DNA of 64,000 nt from Listeria costaricensis (lineage in GTDB: Bacteria > Bacillota > Bacilli > Lactobacillales > Listeriaceae). Numbering within the stretch: the stretch's first letter is position 1; each line of letters starts with the position of its first letter. The notes below the pieces were generated by a model. It had not been told where the DNA came from. It did not search any database and saw only the letters and a list, made by a program, of their open reading frames with translations. The DNA is taken from NCBI RefSeq assembly GCF_900183385.1, contig NZ_FXUT01000004.1, positions 124,001 to 188,000 of the forward strand, read 5' to 3'. Made by a program: the position numbers and the translations under genes. Positions 28,044 through 35,826 of this stretch are shown here, in pieces.

Positions 28044-30314
28044 ATGCATTATTTGGATCATACGGCGAGCGTTTCGGAGCGTGTGGAGGATCTGCTTGGG
28101 CGGATGACGTTGCAGGAAAAATGCGGTCAGCTGAATCAGCGGCTTTATGGTTGGGAAACTTTTCGGCGGACGGGTGACGATACGTTCGTTTTGACGGAAA
28201 AATTTTATCAGGAGGTCGAGCGTTTTGCGGGGATTGGCGCACTTTATGGGCTGTTTCGGGCGGATCCATGGTCGAAAATGAATGCTAGGACGGGCATCAG
28301 TCGGGCGAATAGCGCCAAGGTGGCCAACATGCTGCAACGCTATGTGATGGAGAATACGCGGCTGGGGATTCCGGTGCTGTTTTCTGAGGAACTGCCGCAC
28401 GGGCATCAGGCGCTTGAAAGTGAGTGCTATCCGGTCAATCTGGCGCGGGGGGCTTCATTCAATCCGGAATTGCAGCGGCAGGTGGCAGAGGCGATGGCGG
28501 CGGAAGTGGCGTCTAAAGGTGTGCATTTAGCGCTGGTTTCGGCGCTCGACATTTTGCGGGATCCGCGGTGGGGGCGCTCGGAGGAATGCTTCGGTGAGGA
28601 TCCCTATCTGGCGGCGCGGCTGACGGAGGCTGTTACGGCGGGGATTGAGCAGGCGGACAGGATGGCGGTCGTTTTGAAGCACTTTGCGGCACAGGGTGAG
28701 CCGGTTGGCGGGCATAATTCCGGGCCGGTGTCGATTGGTGAACGGGAGCTGCGGGAAATTTTTCTGCCGGGCATTCAGGCGGGAATCGCAGCCGGAGCCG
28801 GGGGGCTGATGGCGGCCTATAATGAGATTGACGGCGTGCCTTGCCATGCGAATCGGGCGCTGCTAACGGACATTTTGCGGGATGAGTTTCAGTTTGATGG
28901 GGTCGTGATGGCGGATGGTTGTGCGCTCGATCGGCTGCTCGGTTTGACGGGGGATGCACGTGTGGCTGCTGGTCTGGCGGCGGAAGCGGGTGTCGATTTG
29001 AGCCTTTGGGATGAAATCTACCCGGTGCTTGAGGAGGCGGTCGAGGCGGGAATCGTGGCTGAGAGTGTGATTGATCAGGCGGTGCGGCGCGTTTTGACGC
29101 TGAAATTCAAGCTGGGGCTGTTTGAATCGCCCTATGTGAATGAAGTGGTGCCGACGCCTGATCCAGCTTGGCGGGAAGTGAATCTGCAGGCGGCTCGTGA
29201 AGGGATTTGTCTGCTTGAAAATCGCGGGAAAACTTTACCAATCGGCTCGAATGTGAAAAAATTGGCGGTCATTGGTCCGAATGCGGACGCGCTCTATAAC
29301 CAGCTGGGCGACTATACGGCTCCGCAAGATGAGTCAGCTGGCGGCCTGAGTGTGCTGGCGGGGATTCGCAAAATGGCGCCTGCCGATGTGGCGATTCATT
29401 ATGAGCAGGGGTCTGATGTGCGTGAGGCGGTTCCGGGCGGACTTGATCGGGCGGTGGCGGTGGCCGAGGATGCCGATGCAGTTGTGCTGGTTCTGGGCGG
29501 CTCAAGTGCACGCAATTTTGACATGGACTTTCTGAAAAACGGGGCGGTCAGTTCCAAGGGGCCGAACATGGACGCTGGCGAAAATGTCGACGTGGCGAAT
29601 TTATGTCTGCCAGCTGCTCAGCGTGCCCTTTTTAAAGCGGTGCGCAAAACGGGGCGGCCGCTCATCGTGGTGCTCATCCAAGGCCGACCGCTGGCCATAC
29701 CGGAAATAAGCGAGGCGACAGATGCCCTCTTGACGGCCTGGTATCCAGGTGCAGTGGGCGGTCAGGCAGTGGCGGAAGTGCTTTTCGGGCAGTATAACCC
29801 GTCCGGCAAGCTACCTGTCAGTATCCCACGGTCGAGCGGTCAGCTGCCGGTCTACTACAATCAGAAAGCGGTCGAATATAAGGAAGACTATTTTGATGGC
29901 ACTGGCAAGCCGCTGTATCCGTTTGGTTATGGTTTGAGCTACAGCGATTTTCAGTATGTCGCCATCCAAACCGATCGAGCGGAATACGATTTGGCGGCAC
30001 TGGCAGCCGGAATGCAGACTGTCGAGGTGGCTGTCACGCTTCAAAACCGGTCGAATGTGGCGGGCGAAGAGGTTATCCAGCTTTACCTGTTCGATCAGGA
30101 GGCCAGCATTACGCGGCGGAAGCGCGAACTGAAAGGCTTTAGGAAAATCAAACTGGCGCCGCACGAGGAACGGACGATCACACTGTCGCTCACGGCAAAT
30201 GAGCTTGAGATCTGGTCGATCAGGCGGTGTTATGAAATCGAAGCGGGGACTTTCCAGCTTTATGCAGGCGGGAATTCGGAAACGGAGCTCAGGACCCAAT
30301 TTCACGTAAAGTAA
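28044..30314 (+). CDS. Glycoside hydrolase family 3 beta-glucosidase-like enzyme
   Basis: A 756-residue GH3 enzyme without signal peptide, so cytosolic. The N-terminal TIM-like domain has EELPHGHQ, DILRDPRWGRSEECFGEDPYL and KHFAAQGEPVGGHN; the probable nucleophile is Asp291 in FDGVVMADGCALD. The alpha/beta sandwich domain and a C-terminal fibronectin-like domain (from about 650) complete the family length. Encoded between EIIB and EIIA, it probably splits the imported disaccharide (phosphate). The DNA here is markedly GC-richer than its surroundings by eye. Confidence 0.92.
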   Translation: MHYLDHTASVSERVEDLLGRMTLQEKCGQLNQRLYGWETFRRTGDDTFVLTEKFYQEVERFAGIGALYGLFRADPWSKMNARTGISRANSAKVANMLQRYVMENTRLGIPVLFSEELPHGHQALESECYPVNLARGASFNPELQRQVAEAMAAEVASKGVHLALVSALDILRDPRWGRSEECFGEDPYLAARLTEAVTAGIEQADRMAVVLKHFAAQGEPVGGHNSGPVSIGERELREIFLPGIQAGIAAGAGGLMAAYNEIDGVPCHANRALLTDILRDEFQFDGVVMADGCALDRLLGLTGDARVAAGLAAEAGVDLSLWDEIYPVLEEAVEAGIVAESVIDQAVRRVLTLKFKLGLFESPYVNEVVPTPDPAWREVNLQAAREGICLLENRGKTLPIGSNVKKLAVIGPNADALYNQLGDYTAPQDESAGGLSVLAGIRKMAPADVAIHYEQGSDVREAVPGGLDRAVAVAEDADAVVLVLGGSSARNFDMDFLKNGAVSSKGPNMDAGENVDVANLCLPAAQRALFKAVRKTGRPLIVVLIQGRPLAIPEISEATDALLTAWYPGAVGGQAVAEVLFGQYNPSGKLPVSIPRSSGQLPVYYNQKAVEYKEDYFDGTGKPLYPFGYGLSYSDFQYVAIQTDRAEYDLAALAAGMQTVEVAVTLQNRSNVAGEEVIQLYLFDQEASITRRKRELKGFRKIKLAPHEERTITLSLTANELEIWSIRRCYEIEAGTFQLYAGGNSETELRTQFHVK

Positions 30315-30329
30315 GGAGATGAATGGATT

Positions 30330-30638
30330 TTGGATGGTTTAGAGTTAGCCTCTTTTCAAATAATCAGCGCGGTCGGGGCGGCCAGAAGCAGCATTATTGA
30401 GGCGATGCAGTTGGCGCGGCAACGCAAATTTACCGAGGCCTATCAGAAAATTGATGAGGCCAACCAGTTTTTGAGTGACGGGCATAAGGAGCATGTCAAG
30501 TTGATCCAGCAGGAGGCGGACGGTGATCAGGTGCCGTTTTCACTGCTTTTCATGCATGCTGAGGATCAATTTATGACGACGTACTCGCTGCGGGATGTTG
30601 CCTACGAAATGATTGCACTTTGGAAAGAAATGAAGTAG
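30330..30638 (+). CDS. PTS lactose/cellobiose-family EIIA
   Basis: A 102-residue three-helix EIIA. The phospho-His is in LLFMHAEDQFMTT near residue 75; the N-terminal helix has SAVGAARSSIIEAMQLAR. It starts 15 bases after the GH3 gene and ends the operon. It is the only lactose-type EIIA in the window and may also serve the EIIB/EIIC pair at 49372-51095, which has none. Confidence 0.94.
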   Translation: MDGLELASFQIISAVGAARSSIIEAMQLARQRKFTEAYQKIDEANQFLSDGHKEHVKLIQQEADGDQVPFSLLFMHAEDQFMTTYSLRDVAYEMIALWKEMK

Positions 30639-30667
30639 TGGTATACTAGCGGCAAGGAGGCGATCAT

Positions 30668-31327
30668 ATGGATCTGGAAACATTCAAGAAGAAAGCAGCG
30701 GAAGATGAAAGTTGGGCACCGGGCTGGGACGAGATTGATGCGGCTTTTGCAGCGGTATATGGTGATCAGGAGCCGGCGCATTACGGCACGATGATGCCGA
30801 GTCGGGCTATGTTTGGTGGCGACCAGTATTTGGACGGCTACAGCATTTTCAGCTCGGAGAAGGGCTACAAGCACCTTGTCACCTATGGCTTGACGGAGCT
30901 TTATACGAATGAGCATTCGCTTGGCGGCGAGCACAGTTTTTGGGGCTACGAGATGACGATCAAGCTGCCGTATGAGTCAGCGAAAGAATGTATGTGGGCG
31001 GTTGACATGCTCTCCAATTTGGCCAGGTATACCAACGAATCGAAGCGTTATTTGGAAGCTTATCAGTTTATTGGCGGCAATGGTGAGTCAATCCAAATTG
31101 GTGAAGAGTCCAAAATCACAGCCCTTGTGACAGTACCAGATACAGAAATCGCCGCACGTGATACGCTTTATGGCAAGGTTGAATTTATTCAATTGGTTGG
31201 CGTGACGGAAACGGAATTTCAAGAAGTGAGGCGCGATCCGGCGCTGATTAGTCAGTTAGTGGAGAATTTACGTGTCGATTATCCGGATTTAGTGACGGAT
31301 ATGGCGCGGACGAAGGATTATTTGTGA
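30668..31327 (+). CDS. Suppressor-of-fused (SUFU) domain protein
   Basis: A 219-residue soluble protein with HYGTMMPSRAMFGGDQYLDG, HLVTYGLTELY and SFWGYEMTIKLPYE, the pattern of bacterial SUFU-domain proteins (PF05076). Many bacterial members are immunity-like or unassigned. A TATACT -10-like hexamer lies just upstream (about 30642), so it may have its own promoter. AAGGAGG precedes ATG 30668. No toxin partner is visible nearby. A terminator follows. Confidence 0.8.
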   Translation: MDLETFKKKAAEDESWAPGWDEIDAAFAAVYGDQEPAHYGTMMPSRAMFGGDQYLDGYSIFSSEKGYKHLVTYGLTELYTNEHSLGGEHSFWGYEMTIKLPYESAKECMWAVDMLSNLARYTNESKRYLEAYQFIGGNGESIQIGEESKITALVTVPDTEIAARDTLYGKVEFIQLVGVTETEFQEVRRDPALISQLVENLRVDYPDLVTDMARTKDYL

Positions 31328-31338
31328 AGAAACTTGAA

Positions 31339-31373
31339 AGAGAGTCTGAGATTGTGAATCAGGCTCTCTTTTT
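31339..31373 (+). terminator. Rho-independent terminator
   Basis: Stem AGAGAGTCTGA (31339-31349) with TCAGGCTCTCT (31359-31369, one G-T pair) and a T run, after the SUFU gene. Confidence 0.85.
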
Positions 31374-31412
31374 CACACAAAACACAAGCTGGTCTTTTTC
31401 CTAAAAAACCTT

Positions 31413-31456
31413 TATAATAAAGCATAGTGGAAACAAGTCGTTGCGGCTTGTTTTTT
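31413..31456 (+). promoter_or_regulatory. ychF promoter and leader hairpin resembling a terminator
   Basis: A TATAAT -10 (31413-31418) is followed within about 15 bases by a 9-bp stem, AACAAGTCG (31432-31440) with CGGCTTGTT (31444-31452), and a run of Ts. A terminator-like hairpin at the 5' end of the ychF transcript suggests attenuation; it is also close to the transcript start, so it could simply protect the 5' end. Confidence 0.55.
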
Positions 31457-31491
31457 GAACGTTATCAATTTGAAAAGGAGCAATTTGAGAA

Positions 31492-32592
31492 ATGGCACTT
31501 ACAGCAGGTATTGTCGGGCTTCCGAATGTGGGGAAATCGACGCTTTTTAATGCAATTACTAAGGCCGGTGCAGAGGCTGCGAACTATCCGTTTGCAACGA
31601 TCGATCCCAACGTGGGCGTCGTGGAGGTGCCGGACTATCGCTTGAATAAATTGACGGAACTGGTTGAACCGAAAAAAACTGTTCCAACAACTTTTGAATT
31701 TACAGATATTGCGGGAATCGTGAAGGGTGCGAGTAAAGGCGAAGGGCTTGGCAACAAGTTTCTGTCTCATATTCGCCAAGTTGACGCGATTTGCCATGTG
31801 ACGCGCTGCTTTGAAGATGAAAATATCACACACGTGGAAGGGCGCGTGGATCCGCTTGATGATATCGCAACCATTAATTTGGAGCTGATTCTGGCTGATC
31901 TGGAAACGGTTGACAAGCGTATTGGCCGTGTTGAAAAGCTTTCTAAGCAAAAGGATAAAGACGCGGTGGCTGAGTTCAACGTGCTGACCAAGCTGAAAGC
32001 TGCTTTCGAGGACGATAAACCGGCTCGCTCGGTGGAATTCAATGAAGAAGAAGAAAAAATCGTTCGCAATCTGTTTTTACTGACGAAAAAGCCCGTTCTA
32101 TATGTGGCCAATGTGAGTGAAGAAGATGTGGCGGATCCTGATGGCAATGCTTATGTGCAACAGGTGCGCGAACTTGCAGCAAGTGAAGGCTCTGATGTGA
32201 TCGTCGTTTGTGCGCGTGCTGAGGAGGAAATTGCTGAGCTTGAAGATGAGGACAAAGTGGAGTTTCTTGAAGCGCTGGGCATTGAAGAATCCGGGCTCGA
32301 CAAGTTGATTCGCTCGGCTTATTCCCTTCTTGGTCTGGCTACTTATTTTACAGCGGGTGTGCAGGAAGTTCGTGCTTGGACTTTCCGCAAAGGGATGAAA
32401 GCGCCGGAATGTGCCGGAATTATTCATACGGACTTTGAACGTGGTTTTATCCGTGCAGAGGTCGTTGCGTATGATGCCCTAGTGGAATTTGGTTCGGAAC
32501 AGGCTGCCAAAGAAGCAGGGAAGGTTCGTCTTGAAGGAAAAGAGTATCTAATGCAAGACGGCGATGTGGTCCACTTCCGCTTTAATGTTTGA
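31492..32592 (+). CDS. ychF: Redox-regulated ATPase/GTPase of the Obg family
   Basis: A 366-residue TRAFAC ATPase with GLPNVGKSTLFNAIT (P-loop, residue 8 onward), DIAGIVKGASKGEGLGNKFL (switch II region), a coiled-coil insertion and a C-terminal TGS domain ending KEYLMQDGDVVHFRFNV. It binds ribosomes and favours ATP over GTP. AAAGGAGCAA precedes ATG 31492. In many Firmicutes it directly follows spo0J and DUF951; the sugar-uptake region has separated them here. Confidence 0.97.
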   Translation: MALTAGIVGLPNVGKSTLFNAITKAGAEAANYPFATIDPNVGVVEVPDYRLNKLTELVEPKKTVPTTFEFTDIAGIVKGASKGEGLGNKFLSHIRQVDAICHVTRCFEDENITHVEGRVDPLDDIATINLELILADLETVDKRIGRVEKLSKQKDKDAVAEFNVLTKLKAAFEDDKPARSVEFNEEEEKIVRNLFLLTKKPVLYVANVSEEDVADPDGNAYVQQVRELAASEGSDVIVVCARAEEEIAELEDEDKVEFLEALGIEESGLDKLIRSAYSLLGLATYFTAGVQEVRAWTFRKGMKAPECAGIIHTDFERGFIRAEVVAYDALVEFGSEQAAKEAGKVRLEGKEYLMQDGDVVHFRFNV

Positions 32593-32656
32593 TGACTTAC
32601 CATTTATTATGAAAAGTAATGGTCTGTTATCTGAAACGTAAAATTTCTAACTAAAA

Positions 32657-32728
32657 AAAGAGAATCAAAAACGGCAAGTCCATTTTAAAATGGCTCGATT
32701 GCTTGTTTTTGATTCTCTTATTTTTTTA
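32657..32728. terminator. Long bidirectional terminator
   Basis: AGAGAATCAAAAAC (from 32659) pairs with GTTTTTGATTCTCT (to 32718). T runs flank both ends (on the minus strand from the A-run at 32653-32658). It ends ychF on the plus strand and the LRR-WxL gene on the minus strand. Confidence 0.88.
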
Positions 32729-32729
32729 T

Positions 32730-35606
32730 TTAAGGGGCTGTTTCCAGTGTCCATTGAATGGTCGCCGTGTATGTGCCGGCTTTGAGCATGGAGGTATTCG
32801 ACTGAACGAGTGGCCCGTTTTCTTTATCATATTGCAAGATGGTGCTGCTGGCGGCCGGATCGTTGGTCGTAGCAAGTGAGGCAATTTCAACATTTTGATC
32901 GGACAAGACTTTTTGGGCGTTTTTATCTTTAAAGATCAATCTGCTGGATAAAAGCTGATCGCCCGAAGCATTTGTAAAAGGATTGATCAAAGCGGCTTTT
33001 AGTTTCCAGCCTTTTGTATACCGAGTGTCCGTGATACCAATCGCAAAGTTGTCAGTTTTGCGCTGAATTAGTTTTGTTCCTGAAGCAACGGGGGTGTCTT
33101 TGAAATCTATATCAGCTGTCGTTCGATCAGGGTCAAATTTCAGAACGCCGATTGCTTCGTCTTGTGTCAGTCGTTTGAATCCGTCAGCAGTGACACGATA
33201 GTAGAGCGGTTCGGTTGCTTTGTGTTCATCGGTCGCTTTAACGGAATTGGTATAACGGTCAACAGGTGTATCCCGATTGTAGTGAATTTCAACAATGTCT
33301 CCATAGGTCAATTCGGTAGGGAGCTTGCTAGTTTGAAAGGCGGTTTGCAGATCTTTCGTGCTCTGTTTATTTTGTACGGCAAACTCGGCGAATTTTTTGG
33401 AGTTGTCGATTACTTGATGCTCGGTCGGGTGGTAAAATTTGTAAGATAGATACGTTTTGTCGCCATTTTGGCTGCTAAAAGGCTGGGTGCCGTCATTATC
33501 CGCTGGTGTGACTGTAATGAAAGGTTTGTTATTTTTCTCATGCAGCGTGAGAGCGGCGCCAGTTCGATCGGCTCCATTTAATGGGTCCGCTTTGAAAGCA
33601 AGGCTGTTGGCGTACTCGATTTGGATAGAAGTCGGGATTTCAGCCTCTATTCCGCGATCATCTTGAATGGTTACGGTTGTTGCGGTAGTACCGATCAGAG
33701 ATGTGTTAACTGGATGTGTCGCTGGAAAGCTTTTAGCCGTGACAGAATGGACGAATGGGACTTCCGAGTGAAGGTTCGTGACTTGATCTTCGGAACGGAT
33801 ATCCTGGCTGTCTGTGCCAAGCGGATAGCTTTTCGATGCGGCGTCGGCAGTGGGCAAGGTCACTTTTGTTTGCAGCTGGACAGTTTGCGAAGTTTGATTT
33901 CCCTGTGCATCCGCTGCTGTAATACGAATAGTTGCCTGGCCATTTTTATTATTTGTTAGGTTGGGATCGTAATCTGTCGTAAGTTTGACACTGTCACCGC
34001 TATTAAGAACGCGATCCATATTGTCTTTACAGGTTAGCCCGATAAGCTCTTTCAACCGTTCAAATGGCACAGAATCCTTGTACTCTAGTTGGAGGTCGTT
34101 ATGCTGGATTTGCAGTGTAGGTGTAATATTGTCCACATAAACTAACCCTTCATTATCAAATTTGATCCGCAGACAGCCTTCACTTTTATTGTTGTCTAAT
34201 AGTAAGCTGGGACCAATCATATTTCCGGCCGTTGCGATTGGTGGCTTATTTTTCATTGTGGCAACTGGAGCTTGTGTGATGCGTTCTTTTTCCAGTGAGT
34301 GTATCTCATATTCATCCCCCAGTCGGTATTCCCAATTGGCGATGGACGGAAGAGAGGCGGCCGTTTGGCTACCTCCTTTTAATGTAGTGGACATAACAAT
34401 CGTGTTATCCCGATACTGAATGAACTTGAAAAAATCCTTGTCGAGTGCATATGTGTGAATATAAGGATCAGGGGAACCCGGATCAAGCTTAGCTGTGACT
34501 GCATCAAGCACGATTAGTTTTTGGTGGTAGCTGTCGGCAAAAAGGTCATAACGTTCAAGGTGGGTAGACAAATCCCAATGACCTGGAGAGAGGCGGCCGT
34601 CCCAACCGGTGAGTGTGATCGGCTCAACAATTTTTATATGGCGTTTCAAGGAGTGAACAAGCGTTTTGATAACAGGGCGTTTATATTCAATTGTGACGGG
34701 ATACTCACCCGGTGTGTTAACGTCAACTTGCGAGAAATTAACTTCCCTCACCAAACCGAAAATATCTTCAGCATGGACATCCTTTAGAAATTGGTCGGCA
34801 TTTAGCTTGGTTTTTGTTCGGTAGGTCATGCCAGAATCAGCAGCCGGCGCCCATGTCTGCGAATATTGGAAATTCAGCGTGACCGTCCCGGTATACTTGA
34901 CGGTGGTGCTTTGGTCATCTGGATAGCCGCTCACAAGCCAAAATGTGACTTTTGCTGGTTGGGAAGACAGATCTATCCGGTAAGTGGTGGGATCAGAGGG
35001 TACAACTCTGCCGATTTGAGAAGGCGTGGAGCCGCTGACGGTCATAGCTGCCTGAGTGAAGCCTTCAGGAAGTTTGAAATCATAACTGGTGTTGCCCGTC
35101 GGGATGGAAATCGTTTGTTCGGCGTACTGGTCTTGAAGAATTAACCGGCTCGCTCCTTGTGTAAAAAGATTGGCGTGCGGTTTTAGTGCTTTCACATCAA
35201 AAATTTTATTTTCATCAAGGTCGATAAAAGTATTTTTAGGAGTAAATTTGCTGAGAGGTGAGATATCTGAAAGGTCAGTACGATGAATGATCAGATATTG
35301 CAAGCCAGTTAAATACTGAACGCCTTCAATAGAAGCAAGTCGTTTATCCTCTATCTGAATCTCTGTAACTTGAGCCAGTTCAGCGGGGGTCACGATTGAT
35401 TTGCTGGTTACAGCTTTTCCGCTATGGTTGAGTGTTTCAAGGATAGCTTCGCGAAAATAGTAATCAGGAAAAATTTCTTGGTAGGTTTTATTAGTAGGGA
35501 GCGGCTCTTCAGCAGCTTTACTAAAATGTGGAATAAAGAGGGCTAAAAATGATAAAAGTAGTAAAATTTTTAGTCCGTTAGTAACACCCTTTTTTAATGG
35601 CTTCAA
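32730..35606 (-). CDS. Surface protein with internalin-type LRR region and WxL domain
   Basis: About 958 residues. A Sec signal peptide (KILLLLSFLALFIPHFSKAAEE) comes first; TTG 35606 is chosen because AAAGGAGA precedes it. Next is an internalin-like cap and short LRR region (about residues 40-140: FPDYYFREAILETL, LASIEGVQYLTGLQYLIIH, DLSDISPLSKF). Long beta-sandwich regions follow. The C-terminus has GWKLKA and ends TATIQWTLETAP, the two motifs of WxL domains that bind peptidoglycan non-covalently. There is no LPXTG anchor. Role is probably adhesion or wall interaction; no csc partner genes are adjacent. Confidence 0.85.
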   Translation of the reverse strand: MKPLKKGVTNGLKILLLLSFLALFIPHFSKAAEEPLPTNKTYQEIFPDYYFREAILETLNHSGKAVTSKSIVTPAELAQVTEIQIEDKRLASIEGVQYLTGLQYLIIHRTDLSDISPLSKFTPKNTFIDLDENKIFDVKALKPHANLFTQGASRLILQDQYAEQTISIPTGNTSYDFKLPEGFTQAAMTVSGSTPSQIGRVVPSDPTTYRIDLSSQPAKVTFWLVSGYPDDQSTTVKYTGTVTLNFQYSQTWAPAADSGMTYRTKTKLNADQFLKDVHAEDIFGLVREVNFSQVDVNTPGEYPVTIEYKRPVIKTLVHSLKRHIKIVEPITLTGWDGRLSPGHWDLSTHLERYDLFADSYHQKLIVLDAVTAKLDPGSPDPYIHTYALDKDFFKFIQYRDNTIVMSTTLKGGSQTAASLPSIANWEYRLGDEYEIHSLEKERITQAPVATMKNKPPIATAGNMIGPSLLLDNNKSEGCLRIKFDNEGLVYVDNITPTLQIQHNDLQLEYKDSVPFERLKELIGLTCKDNMDRVLNSGDSVKLTTDYDPNLTNNKNGQATIRITAADAQGNQTSQTVQLQTKVTLPTADAASKSYPLGTDSQDIRSEDQVTNLHSEVPFVHSVTAKSFPATHPVNTSLIGTTATTVTIQDDRGIEAEIPTSIQIEYANSLAFKADPLNGADRTGAALTLHEKNNKPFITVTPADNDGTQPFSSQNGDKTYLSYKFYHPTEHQVIDNSKKFAEFAVQNKQSTKDLQTAFQTSKLPTELTYGDIVEIHYNRDTPVDRYTNSVKATDEHKATEPLYYRVTADGFKRLTQDEAIGVLKFDPDRTTADIDFKDTPVASGTKLIQRKTDNFAIGITDTRYTKGWKLKAALINPFTNASGDQLLSSRLIFKDKNAQKVLSDQNVEIASLATTNDPAASSTILQYDKENGPLVQSNTSMLKAGTYTATIQWTLETAP

Positions 35607-35776
35607 TGAATATATTCTCCTTTCTTGATAGGTATTGCGCTTAGGGGCACTACAATAATTATCATTTTTAAGGAATATTATCAATGGATAGAATGTGAAA
35701 GATATGTGAACAAATGGGAAGTTTTTGATTTTGTCACATTTTCCGTTTTAAAGGTATTATTTTAAACTTTTGCATA

Positions 35777-35817
35777 GAAAAAACTCCTGATAGCAAATAA
35801 TAGCTATCAGGAGTTTT
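35777..35817 (-). terminator. Rho-independent terminator of gshF
   Basis: A 15-bp near-perfect stem AAAACTCCTGATAGC with GCTATCAGGAGTTTT, with a T run on the minus strand, just downstream of the gshF stop. Confidence 0.88.
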
Positions 35818-35826
35818 AAATGATAC

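Noticed and set aside
27780-30305. Minus-strand ORFs across the EIIB/GH3 region
   Set aside because: GC-rich antisense frames with Arg/Pro-rich composition; the plus-strand genes are certain.
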